From NCBI GenBank assembly GCA_013397935.1, contig VZRN01003169.1, forward strand, positions 909,609 through 973,608: a stretch of DNA of 64,000 bases, given 5' to 3'. The stretch comes from Dasyornis broadbenti. Its lineage: Eukaryota > Chordata > Aves > Passeriformes > Dasyornithidae. A model generated the notes under the pieces. It was not told where the DNA came from and ran no database searches. It was given only the letters and a program-made list of their open reading frames with translations. The translations under genes were made by a program, and so were the position numbers. This document shows positions 37,797 through 48,785 of the stretch, piece by piece (within the stretch, counting starts at the first letter, position 1; every line of letters starts with the position of its first letter).

Positions 37797-38795
37797 AACC
37801 GTTTGCAAATGTCATTTTGCTGTCATGTGTAGGCCTGGTGAGATTCCTCAAGCAATTTATTTTTTTCTTAGTGTATTGCTCAGGCTTTGCTAGCCATCTC
37901 TTGTCAGTCAAGCAGCCTACGATAGCTGTGTGTTTGCAGTAGACACAGATGAACAATACAGAAATAGCATGTTTTTGCAGTATTTTTCCAGCAGGGGACT
38001 GTGTTAGCTTCTCCTTTGTCAGAAACTACTCAGTTCCCCTGAATTTGTTAATATTTGTACATTTGTACGATTTTATAATCAAACGGAGTTTGATTTTTTT
38101 TTGTGTGTGTTTTGAAGCCACTTTTCACACTTTGGGAAGTACAGTCTATTAACGTTTAGTCCTGTAGTACAAAGGTAGACAGTTACAGTTGAAAGTGCTC
38201 ATGTAGCATTTGGTCTAGCCGAGCCCACAGGATTTGTGTGGGGTTTTTTGCACTTCACCATGCCACACATGACTTACCCTAGCATCTGTACATTCAGCAT
38301 TACAAGGGCTCTTTCAGCATAATGTAATGTGGAGGTGACACAGGATCGAGTTTATTGTCAGGCGGAACTAAGCAAGGAATTTGGCTGTGATCACCAACTC
38401 CTTTAATCTCTGGCCTTGCTCTACAACAGGCAGAATTTCAGAGGAACTGAGAAAAATCCACTACTACAAGACTGATTTTTACCAGTTCTAACACATGAAA
38501 TCTTCATTCTGGGACTGAATTGACAAAATGCTGGAATGATGCAATGCATGCTCATCCACTGCACTCGATTTCATCACTGCTGGGAATTTATGATACAATT
38601 CTATTAACTGCTGGGAAGGGGAAAGAGCAGTGCATTAAGGTAGCATGGTAACTATCTTGGGCTTGAAGATAAGCATTTGAAAATACAGATTCGTAAAAGT
38701 GCCCCTGTCCTGTCATGGCCACCAGATTTTTAACAGGATTTCTGCCACAACATCCAGACCTGGTTCCGTGTTTTGCTGTCTGTCTCATCTCTACT
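37797..38795. other. Intergenic, nothing recognised
   Basis: About 1 kb between the LTR and the CR1 copy without a supported gene or named repeat. Confidence 0.6.
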
Positions 38796-39835
38796 TGTCA
38801 GGTCCCCACTGAGCCTTCTTTCTCCAGCCTAACCAATTCCAGCTTCCTCAGCCACGCCTCATATGATTCACTCTCCAGATCCTTCACCAGCTCCGTTGCC
38901 CTTCTCTGGACACGGCCCAGCCCCTCAATATCCCTCTTGGAGTGAGAGGCCCAGAACTGAACACAGAACTCAAGGTGTGACCTCACCAGTGCTCAGTACA
39001 GAGGGACAATCACTGCCCTGGTCCTGCTGGCCACACTATTCCTGATACAGACCATGATGCTATTGACCTTCTTGGCCACCTGGGTACTGCTGGCTCATGT
39101 TCAGCTGCTTTTGACCTGCACCCCCGGGTCCTTTTGTGCCAGGCAGCTTTCCAGACACTCTGCCCCAGCCTGCAGCACTGCCTGGGGTTGTGACCCAAGT
39201 GCAGGACTTGACACTTGGCCTTGTTGAACCTCATACACTTGGCCTCGACCCATCAATCCAACCTGTCCAGATCCTTTTCCAGAGCCTTCCTGCCCTCCAG
39301 CAAATCAACATCCTGCCCAGCTTGGTGTCTGCAAAGTGACTGAGGGTGAGCTTAATCCTCTCATCTAGGTTGTTGAAAATATTAAACACAACTGGCCCCA
39401 GTGCTGAGCCCTGGGGAACACCACTTGTGACCATCCAACAGCTGCATGTAACTCCCCCACCGTTCTCTGGGCCCAGCCATCCAGCCAGTTTTTTATGCCT
39501 TGGGCAGTGCACGAACCTATGCCGTGAGCAGCCAGTTTCTCCAGGAGAATGCTGTGGGAGACAGTTTCAAAGCGTTTACTAAAGTCTAGGAAACCAACAC
39601 CTGCAATAGGGAGGTTGGACGAGATGGCCCAAGATGTTATTTTAAACCTTTAACCAGTGTGTGACTGTGAAATGATGGAAAGTGTCTCAGTGAGTGCTTC
39701 CACCAGTTCCCACAGTACCCTTGGGTGAATCCCATTCAGCCCCATAGATTTGTGTGACTAAATGCTGTAGCAGGTCTTCTTGGATTATGGGAGCTTCGTT
39801 GAGCTCCCCATCTCCCTCTTCCCATTTAGAGTGCT
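38796..39835 (-). mobile_element. CR1 LINE fragment with reverse-transcriptase remnants
   Basis: Minus-strand CR1. The complement reads a decayed ORF2 with SGVPQGSALGP followed by FNIFNNLDERI and FADTKLG, corresponding to the LINE RT motifs usually VPQGS-LGP and FADDTKL. One Asp of the FADD catalytic box is missing, so it is inactive. The segment near 39603-39650 looks foreign to the rest, and similarity from 39.65 to 39.83 kb is weaker. Confidence 0.88.
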
Positions 39836-40574
39836 GGCTTTTTGGAATCTGTTTAGACGTGACTCTAAAACAATTCAGATGAACTGGGTTCTATTAGGAA
39901 GTGACATAACACTTCAATGCAAGAAATAATGTAACATTTCAATATATTTCCCACTAGTAGGGAAGCACTTGATTAAAAGAAAAAGCATGTAACTCTTTGG
40001 CTATTCTGAATGACTTCCGGTTCATTGAGAGCATGAGATTTTGCCAACATCCACCATGAAATACTAAACATGAAGAGTTCTGTGTTCTGCAAGGCCATAG
40101 ATAAAGAGCTTAGATGCATCTGGGTAAGTTGAGAGGTGCTGATGTATGGCAGGAGGAAAAGTAATTTCTACCTTAATCATCATACATGTCTGTACAGCTG
40201 CAATCATGTGCACAGCCCCATGTTGTGTGTGCCAGGAGGATTCTTCTCAGCAGAGACTTTTTTTAAAGGCTAGTTCAGCCACTCTGGAAACAACAATCAT
40301 GCTTTGTGCTGCGCTCCAGACCAAAAGTATGGCAGCAGTGGGTTTGCACACATGAAGAGTAGGCTCGTGCATTATGGTGGGGAGACATGACAAAGGAAAC
40401 AGGGAGCTGTGACATGGGGCTGACCTCTGAGGTGAGAAAACCGCAATGAAAATGCCCTTTTCTCATGATCCCGGTAGGGGAAGTACTGATGTGCTCCTTC
40501 AGCAGGGCAGCATGTCCTGTGTGCAGTGCACACTGAAGAACAGGAATGTGAAAACTTCAGTGGAAAGTGGCAGT

Positions 40575-40742
40575 TGTTGCCCAGAGAAGCTGTGAATGCC
40601 CCATCCCTGGAAGTGTTCAAGGCCTGGTTGGATGGGGCTCTGAGCTACCTGGTCTAGCAGAAAGTGTCCCTGTCCATGACAAGGGCTTGGAACGAGGTGA
40701 TCTCTAAGATCCCTTCCAACCTAAGCCTCTCTATGATTTTAT
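40575..40742 (+). mobile_element. CR1 LINE 3' end
   Basis: Clear CR1 tail on the + strand: GCCCAGAGAAGCTGTGAATG, CCCATCCCTGGAAGTGTTCA, GTTGGATGGGGCTCTGAG, CCTGGTCTAGCAG, ATCCCTTCCAACC and a CTATGATTTTATG terminus. Confidence 0.93.
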
Positions 40743-43324
40743 GGGGCACTGGGATGTGGGTGCCTGTGTGGCAGTGGCTGCTGCCCAGCATAACTGAAGT
40801 CTGCCAGCTGCTGAAAGCTGTGCCTGTGGACAGCCATAAGGTTGTGTGGATGTTTGCAGTTTTGCTAAAATCCCCTTTATAAAGCCAGTAACGCTTTGCT
40901 TGTTGCCGAGCTCTGTTTTAAGAACAGCTGCCCAACAATTCTGGAATGCTGTTGTTGGACTTTTGTCTCCTTATTTAGAGCGAAATAATGCCACGGATAT
41001 TTGAAGGAAAAAAAAAATATGAAAAGTTGAGGAATATTGGTTGAGGGAAATCTACTCACAAAAACCGTCTGCAACCTGAACAAAGGTGACTAGAGCAAAA
41101 CTAAACTTACACACCAAACCCAACTCTGAATTTGACACAGACTTGCAACCTCTTGTTTCTTTGGTGCATTGTCCCTCCTGCTCATGGCTCAGGGTCTGTT
41201 GCTTCCATCAAACTCTTTCTCCCTTTAATCGCTGGCTCTTGACTGCACAGAGTCCATGCATTTTGTCCTGGCTGATGTGGTCCTGGACAAACTCTTTTAT
41301 CCAGCTCAGTGCCTCTGCAAGGGCAGTCCTGACCAGATATCTTTCTGAACCTTCCTCTTTTTCATCTCTCCATGAAAGTCTCTGGTCTAAACCAAACACT
41401 TAAAACTGGCTGCCTTAGATGCTGTCCTGGAGCAGTAACTGTAGGACATTGTTTGGATATGTTCTACAGTTGTTCAAAGAAAAATATTTTAATTTGATTA
41501 AATGGATATGAAACCAACGTGACTGTCCACATTAAGGTGAGAAGTAAATGAAAAGTTGTATAAAAAACCAAAAACCCTCCTGGATGACAGATCTTTTTCC
41601 CAGCCCTGGTTTTGTGAGGTATTTGTTTCTGGAAGTGGTACATGTACAGGTGAAAACTGTAAAAAGGGAAGATTTCAGGGACTGAACTCAGCTATTTACT
41701 GTAGCTGATACTGTTGGGCAGGTAAGTATTTGCCTCACCTCTGCCACATTTGGGGTAGTGAGGCTGGAGGGAAAGTATTCAAAGTACCTGGAATACAATG
41801 ACTGACAATCCTGTGGCTTGCATTTCCTACCAAGCTTTGGAAACGATTCAAAGTAAGTTATTTCAGAGCATTTGGCTTTGAAATAGTGGTAGATGGGACA
41901 AGTTGTTACTTCCTAAGTTGTGGTGCAGGAAGCAAACTGCTTTGGATGAAAATATTTACTTTGGGTTTACATGCTAAAAGTGTTAAAAGCGAATTATGTA
42001 CATTCACTATGTGAGGCCCCAGGGGAAGACACAACCTGTCTTCAGGACTTGAAGAAAACACACTGGTTGAGAGATAATCCTGAAATGTGAACAGTCAATA
42101 TTATAGCACTTCACCACAAAATGGTACTTATTGCAAATGAGTCATGCCACTACTTTAAATGATGGTAAAGCAGTAAGCAGCATCCAGAAGTGCAATGGTG
42201 CAGTTCAGTCCTGTATTCATCAGAAAAACTGAAAAGAGGGAGAGTTTTGGCAAAAGCTGAGTGCTCCTGAAATCTGGTGCAATTGACCAGATTTTGGAAC
42301 ATAGTGGACAGGTAGGGTTCACAGAACACTTCAGCAAAGTCTAATTTGTCTTTGTTCCCTATATGGGACATTATATTGTGAGGGGATTGTATGGTTCGGT
42401 GAATAATCTTATATAATGCATTTTCAGTGCGGACAAATTTGTAGAAAAAGAAAACCAGATCCAGAAAAGCTTGTCATAAATAATGTAATATCTTTGGAAC
42501 AAACACAATGCTAACAAAAGCCATGATGTAGGGAGACAGGCTGGAGGAGTTTGGGGTCTGCTAGCCCCTCTTCTCTCATTACTATTTATCCTGATGTCGT
42601 GTTATGTGTGTCTGAAGTAGACCATGAAAAGTGTGTTTTGTTCTGATGCTTGGGAGCACCGAGTGTGGATGAAGTCCCTAGAGCTCCTGGATGATGCTCT
42701 TGGCTACCTGGATGCCTGCTCTTGGATACCTGCATCCTCTAAAGTGCAACACACCTACCTACAGCTCTGTGAATGCCTGCAGCGAAGAGGTGACCCCAAG
42801 CGTGGCTCTTCACCAGCCAGTGTAGGAATTACTTCGTTTCACTACATGTTTGGGAGCAGTGATGGGAAGAGAAGAAGCCCATGAAGAAGATGTAAATTAA
42901 GAACAGCTTGCAGAATACAAGTAGAACAAAGAAACGTCTTGGGAACTCCATATGAGTCCCCAAGGGATGGGAGAACAAGCTACTGTTAGCAGGATTTTCC
43001 GTGCTCGATGTGAGGGCACGAGGACTTGGAGAAATCACAACATCAGTCAGGAGCAGCAAAACAGCATCATGTGAGGCAAATCTGTACCAGTGTCTTCAAA
43101 TTAAATGCAGAAGACACTAGGAAACTCTGAAGTCCAGGGCGATCGTCCTGCAAATCTGGCAAAATCCCACCTGCTGTGCTACAACACTGTGTCTTTCAAC
43201 ACGCTAGGCTGAGGAAACAGCGCGCTCTGCTTTTGTCACTGGGGTTTCCCATATGAATATTTTCAGCCTTTCCCGAGAGGAGAGGCCAGCCTGCCCTTTT
43301 CCGAAGGGCTGGCTCTGGATGGGT
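40743..43324. other. Intergenic, nothing recognised
   Basis: 2.6 kb without a gene or repeat that I can name. Open frames of 70 to 105 codons (such as 41086-41403) show no recognisable domain. Confidence 0.55.
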
Positions 43325-43455
43325 TTCTTTCCCCGGCCAAGGAGGACGCGCCGGGAGCCGCGGGGCCGGATCCGCGGTGGAGGAGCTCCTCCTGCCGGCA
43401 GCGCCGGGACCGGGAGCGCCGCAGCCTCCGGTTCGTGCTCTCCGCATGCAGCGGC
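43325..43455. promoter_or_regulatory. Short dense CpG cluster
   Basis: About 19 CpG dinucleotides in roughly 130 bp, G+C far above its surroundings, including CGCGCCGGG and GCCGGATCCGCGG. This is much shorter than a typical CpG island. It lies about 150 bp from an LTR. It could be a small promoter or enhancer, or a GC-rich repeat remnant. Confidence 0.45.
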
Positions 43456-43579
43456 AAGCAAGGAGGGGTTTTAACAGGACCATGCCTGAAATCCTCCCAA
43501 ATAATCCTTTCTCTCAGGAACCCTTCCTGTTGCTCTGGCATTCTCTTCATTGCTCAAGGCTGTCTGCCTTCCTGAGGCT

Positions 43580-44140
43580 GCACCCCAGCGGGCAGCCCAG
43601 CCCCAGGCAGCCACTCACTCTCCCACTCTGGGATTGGGGAGAGAATCAGAAGGGTAAAAGTGTGAAAACCCGTGGGCTGAGATAAAGAAAGTTTAATAGG
43701 TGAAGCAAAAGCGGCACACACCAGCAAAACAAAACAAGGAATTCATCCACCCCTTCCTGTGAGCTGGCAGGTGTTCAGCCATCACCAGAAAAGCAAGGCT
43801 GCACAACCCCTAGGTGTTTGACTTCAGAGGACAAACACCATCTCTCTGAATGTGCCCCTGTCCCTTCCTTCTCCTTCCCCCAGCTTTATATGCTAAGCAT
43901 GGCACCATATGGTGTGGGATATCCCCCTGGTCACTTGGGTTCAGCTGTCTCAGCCATGTCCTCTCCCAGCTCCTTGTGCAACCCCAGCCCCTTTGCTGGT
44001 GGGCTGGGGTGAGAGGCACAAACGGCCCTAACACTGTGCAAGCCCTGCACAGCAATAACAGTGCATTTACACTATTTTCCTCACAAATTTTAACATAGCA
44101 CCACCATATGAACTAGAAAATGAACTAGATTGTGGTAAAG
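43580..44140. mobile_element. Avian ERV LTR fragment
   Basis: Phrases GGGGAGAGAATCAGAAGGGT, AACCCGTGGGCTGAGATAAA, AGTTTAATAGG, CAGCTTTATATGCTAAGCAT, TATGGTGTGGGATATCCCCC and GAAAATGAACTAG match a recalled avian LTR family related to that at 36158-37796. Its outer ends are not preserved, so borders are approximate. No coding remnants are seen beside it. Confidence 0.7.
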
Positions 44141-44614
44141 CCAAGTACAGCTTTCAGATACTTCACAGGCTTCTAGAGACTGTCTCTGGCTGGATCCAGC
44201 CTTCTGCATGTTCACTGCCCGTTTTCAGTGGAAAAGTATTTTGATGGTCCTCATCACTTGGCAGATCTGTGGTATTGTGTGGTGGTTTCTATCACCACAG
44301 CTGTCATTTTCCCAAAAAAGCGGACCCTAATTACTTCCTGCAGCTATCATCAAGGATAGCTGCAGACCAATATTTCCAGTGGTATTGCAAACCACTGGGA
44401 AGTTTTATTCTCAGTTGGAATAGGGGTTTGGAATATCTGTCTAGTGTTAGTAGTGAGGGGCAGAAAACCTGAACCCATTTTGAAAAAGGAAGAAGTTCTT
44501 CCAGACTATGGCTCCCGTTTCTGCTAAAGGATATTTAATTATCTAAATCCTGTTGGTTCTTCAGAAAATTTCCCCACTGGACAAGAGAAAGACTGAGCAA
44601 GCTGGTCTTTTTTC

Positions 44615-44632
44615 TTTTTTTTTTTTTTTTTT
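44615..44632 (+). repeat. T18 homopolymer
   Basis: Eighteen T in a longer T/C-rich tract (about 44607-44665). An A20 run lies 130 bp downstream. Confidence 0.95.
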
Positions 44633-44759
44633 CCCTTTTCATTTTTTTTGTCTTTTTACTTATCTTTCTTGCTTAGTCAAGATTTGATTCTGGGAAGACA
44701 GGCATTAAACCCCTATCAAACACGCTCCACAGTTAGGCTGGGTTCCCAGGTGCTTTCTT

Positions 44760-44779
44760 AAAAAAAAAAAAAAAAAAAA
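44760..44779 (+). repeat. A20 homopolymer
   Basis: Twenty consecutive A. It faces the T18 run at 44615, so the two tracts could pair as an inverted repeat in single-stranded form. Confidence 0.95.
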
Positions 44780-44965
44780 TAGGTGGGCTTTTGCTCACAT
44801 TTGCCATAGTTACTACATTTCAAAGCTCATAGGCCCATATTGGAATTAGAAATTTGACAGTAGCAGAGAGGAATAAGCCTGAACTTGACTACATCATCAT
44901 CTCTGCCTGAGGACAGATGGTAGGATCAGCTAAAGCAGTCCAGGACTAGGTACATTATTAAAGGT

Positions 44966-45150
44966 ATTCAGGGTGGGAGGGACCTTGGAAGGTCTTCGGT
45001 CCAGCCTCCTGGTCAGAGCAGGGACAACTCTGAGGTCAGACCTGATTGCTCCAAGCTTTGTCCAGCCAGGTCCTGAAAACCCTCAAGGATGAAAAACTCA
45101 CCAGAGAAGCCAGTGGGCTTGCCCTGCTCATGCTGCTGAAGGAGCTTTAA
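44966..45150 (-). mobile_element. CR1 LINE 3' fragment
   Basis: Reads as an inverted CR1 tail: GGGAGGGACCTTGGAAGGTC, CCAGCCTCCTGGTCAGAGCA, GTCCAGCCAGGTCCTGAAAA, CCCTCAAGGATG. Similarity to recalled CR1 is clear but diverged. Confidence 0.8.
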
Positions 45151-45339
45151 TCAAAACAGCCGGATTACAGATAGGCTGGGCACATCTCTAAGGCTGCAGC
45201 GTAGCTGGCATTGGTCCTAGCTCAAATAACAATGTGGTCTCTCTTCACTGCTTCACGCTGAGCACCAGGGTATGTACCCCTATACCACAAGCACATTGTG
45301 TACTATAGCATAAAGCACCCAGAAACAGTGCACTACAAT

Positions 45340-45382
45340 GCCTCTACTTCCATTATATATACATATATATACATACACACAA
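45340..45382 (+). repeat. TA/CA-rich simple repeat
   Basis: ATTATATATACATATATATACATACACACA-type alternating purine/pyrimidine tract. Confidence 0.8.
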
Positions 45383-47129
45383 TTTTTAGAAATGGGATGA
45401 GCTAATTGGGAATGGGCTTTCCCCTTCTCGGTGGTTACGGGGAGGCAGGTTTGCAGGTCATGCCTGTGGTTCTGGACCACCTCCAAAGGTGCAGCTGCAA
45501 AGGGCTTCTGCTGAAACAAAATCCTTTTAAAATTTTGATCTATTAATGTTGGTGTTCCATTAATATTAGCTCTGCATCTGGGAGATGTCTCCTGATGTGG
45601 ATTCAGTGTGTTCTTTCCTGTGTGAGTCCCCCAACATGCCAGTATATGGCTTTCCCCCAGGTTTAGGTTTTTTTCCTAGTTGTAGTCATTTTACAATTCC
45701 ATTTCCACTTTATATTATAAAAAGATTTCTTGATTAAAATGTTGAACTACTTGTAAATATATTGAAATTGGTCAGTCACAGAGCTGTACTTTTCTTTAAT
45801 CTTCTTCTGCAGTACATATTCATTATCTTCCTCCTTTCCTGTCAAAATGGGAGTAAAAAATTCTATTCTATTACAGAGATTTGAAATACTAAAAACCTCT
45901 GATGTGGATAATTTAAACTTATAATACAGTAAAATATGGAATAATTAGATGTTACAAATCAAATCTCAACATTTCTATTTTATTCAGTCTGTCTTGTGTT
46001 CTGCTGGACTATTCAGACTGGCATCAGCAAGAGTCTTCCATTGAAGTGTATTATGGCTTGAAGATTGTGTTGTTATGAATAGTCAATTCTACCTTTATTT
46101 TATTTGCTTCAAACTTTAATTTATTCTACATATGCATCACAGATTTCACTTTCAGTGATTATGAAGATAATGCAGCCACTTGCAGTGAAGTTAAATGAAA
46201 AGCTAATGTTAAATTCACTGCCTTTTTTTCATCTTTTTTTTTTTTCTATTTTGTACTTTTTTGAACTTCATGCTTATGAAATACATCACAAAAAAGTACC
46301 AGGAGAGGTGTATGTAACCACAGACTGCTCCTTCTACAGGTAAGTTAGTTATCTGAAAACTAACATTGCTCAGATGTCAGACTTTGCTTCTAATTTTGGA
46401 ATTAATGTCTTTTCATGGACCAACTTTGTGGTGTTCATGTCTCAAGGAGAAAGAGATGGACCTAAGCCCATGCAGCTTGCCACATTTTCTGTTCTCATTT
46501 CAAGTTCTTGAAGCCCTTGTGCCCCTGCATCCCCTCTGGTGACTGGCATTGCATTGTTCTTACCAAATGAACCAAGGGAACTTCATCGACCACGTGGCTA
46601 ATGTGGGAGGAGAATTTGCAGGACTAATACCCAGATTCCAATTTTAAATTATTTAAAGGTTCATTGTAAAAATGTCCAGGAAATTTGTTAATCGTTGAGA
46701 AATCTGCCTGTTTAGAGACAGCTAAGGACTGATTAGTGTTTCAGTTCTGTGCAAAACATAAGCTGGTGTTCATAAGTTGACTTGTACTTGCATTTCAAGG
46801 GGCTGGTTTCAGCCTCCCCTCACAGAGGCACAGGACAAGAAGGAGACAGGTTAGAGAAGAGGATGAAATCTTTATGAGTAAAAGGGCAGAAATAAGTTGA
46901 AGGGGTTTGCAAAAATATAGACCAGGCAGGTTTTCTCTATGAGGGAGAGAGAAACCTGCAAAAGAGCACCTTCAGAGAGAAGTGGGATAGACAATGTTCC
47001 TTTACCTTTTCCTATATTGGTTGTGCACCTGTAAGTTAGATATGTATTTACGCAATTCTGTGATTCTTTAAATACTGTGTTACTAAAAATCTTGTAGTTG
47101 AAAATGTCTGGTTTTCATATAAAAAGTCT
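45383..47129. other. Intergenic, nothing recognised
   Basis: 1.7 kb of AT-rich sequence. The 79-codon open frame at 46104-46343 ends just at a GTAAGT donor-like site but has no recognisable domain and no upstream partner. Confidence 0.5.
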
Positions 47130-47315
47130 ACCTGGACTGACTGAACAGGAGAAAGTTCATTAGATCAGTGCAAGAATTGGACAGAGGACTTCCGGGGATA
47201 CTAAGCAAGTTCACAGATGATAAAAAACTGAGGAGCTGTTGACTCTCTCAAAGGCAGGAAGGGCAGAGAGACCTCGACAAATTAGAGGGAGGGCAGTCAC
47301 CAGCTGTATGAAATT

Positions 47316-47517
47316 CAACAAGAGAAAGTGCTGGGTTGTGCACTTGGGATGGGGCGACTCTGGATGTGTGTATAGACTGGGGAATGAGATGTGGGAAAGC
47401 AGTGCTATGGAAAGGGCAACAAGAGAAAGTGCTGGGTTGTGCACTTGGGATGGGGCGACTCTGGATGTGTGTATAGACTGGGGAATGAGATGTGGGAAAG
47501 CAGTGCTATGGAAAGGG
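47316..47517 (+). repeat. Exact 101-bp tandem duplication inside CR1
   Basis: 47316-47416 and 47417-47517 read identically, both starting CAACAAGAGAAAGTGCTGGG and ending GCTATGGAAAGGG. Confidence 0.95.
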
Positions 47518-47707
47518 AGCTGGGGGTCCTGGTCGATGTCAAGTTAAACATGAGCCAGCAGTGCCCTGCAGCCCGGAGAGCCAGCCCTGTCCTGGAGGGC
47601 ATCAGGCACAGCATCATCAGCCGGGCAAGGGAGGGGATTTTCCTGCTCTGCTCTGCACTCGGGCGGCCTCACCTCGAGTGCTGGGGGCAGCTTTGGGTGC
47701 CACAACA

Positions 47708-48094
47708 GAAAAAAGATTTTGAACCATTAGAGAGCGTGCAATGAAGGGCCATGAGGATGGTGAAGGGCCATGAGAATGGTGACGGGCCTTGACAAAAAGC
47801 TGTGTGAGGAGCAGCTGAGGTCACCGGGTTTGTTCAGCCCGGAGAACAGGAGACTGAGGGAAGACCTCACTGTGGTCTACAGCTTCCTCATGAGGGGAAG
47901 NGAAAAAAGATTTTGAACCATTAGAGAGCGTGCAATGAAGGGCCATGAGGATGGTGAAGGGCCATGAGAATGGTGACGGGCCTTGACAAAAAGCTGTGTG
48001 AGGAGCAGCTGAGGTCACCGGGTTTGTTCAGCCCGGAGAACAGGAGACTGAGGGAAGACCTCACTGTGGTCTACAGCTTCCTCATGAGGGGAAG
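47708..48094 (+). repeat. Exact 193-bp duplication separated by a single N
   Basis: 47708-47900 and 47902-48094 read identically; both start GAAAAAAGATTTTGAACC and end CTCATGAGGGGAAG. The N at 47901 is the only ambiguous base in the window. This is the signature of two overlapping contig ends joined without merging. Confidence 0.95.
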
Positions 48095-48702
48095 AGGAAG
48101 GGCAGGCACTGATCTCTTCTCACTGGTGCCCAGTGACAGGACCCAAGGAAATGGCCTGAAGCTGTGCCAGGGAAGGTTTAGGCTGGATATCACAGTAAGG
48201 TGTTTCACTCAGAGAGTGGCTGAGCACTGGAACAGGCTGCCCAGGGAAAGGGTCACAGCACCAGCCTGGCAGTTCAAGAACCATTTGGACAATGCTCTAG
48301 GACACATGGTGTGACTCTTAGAGATGATGCTGTGCAGGGCTGGGAGCTGGACCTAATGATCCTCATGTGTCCCTTTTAACTCAGCATATTTTGTGAGAAG
48401 CTTGGGCAAATAATAATGAAAAATAAAAATAAAAAAGTGACAAGAAAAGATTTTTTTTTTTTTAAAAAGATATTAAATTGAAGACAGTATCTGTGTGGAA
48501 GTGGGTAATGGGATAAAATGAAACTCAAAAAGAGGAAAATTACTGACATATAACTCTTCAGTCTGGAAAGTCTTACAAGTGAGGAAATCATCTTTGCTCA
48601 ATAGATTTTAATTTCAGAGTGAAGGGAAAAGTTTCTGACATAAAATTTTGGGTATTCAAGGAACACCAAAATGAGCTGCACAGTCATGTTTTCATCTTCA
48701 GA

Positions 48703-48785
48703 AAGATACCCCTGCCCACAGCAGAGGGATTGGAACTAAATGATCTTTATTGTCCCTTCCAACCCAGGCTGTTCTGTGATTACAG
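48703..48785 (+). mobile_element. CR1 LINE 3'-end scrap
   Basis: Short stretch CCTGCCCACAGCAGAGGGAT, TGGAACTAAATGATCTTTAT, TGTCCCTTCCAACCCAGGCT, GTTCTGTGATTA, which is the last part of a CR1 3' end. Confidence 0.8.

Larger units (their letters stand above)
47130..48395 (+). mobile_element. CR1 LINE fragment with internal duplications
   Basis: Plus-strand CR1 with AACATGAGCCAGCAGTGCCC, GGCATCAGGCACAGCATCAT, GAGTGCTGGGGGCAGCTTTG, GTTCAGCCCGGAGAACAGGA and GCACTGGAACAGGCTGCCCA in the expected order. The apparent length is inflated by the 101-bp tandem duplication at 47316-47517 and the 193-bp duplication around the N at 47901. It is a decayed copy. Confidence 0.92.

Noticed and set aside
43196..43685. 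Several overlapping Arg/Pro/Ala-rich open frames
   Set aside because: All are by-products of the CpG-rich stretch, open in many frames at once, with no recognisable protein.
46104..46343. Frame ending at a GTAAGT donor, considered as a 5' exon of the small gene
   Set aside because: It would exit in phase 2, whereas the exon at 50251 needs a phase-1 entry; the phase-1 reading has a TAA just upstream.
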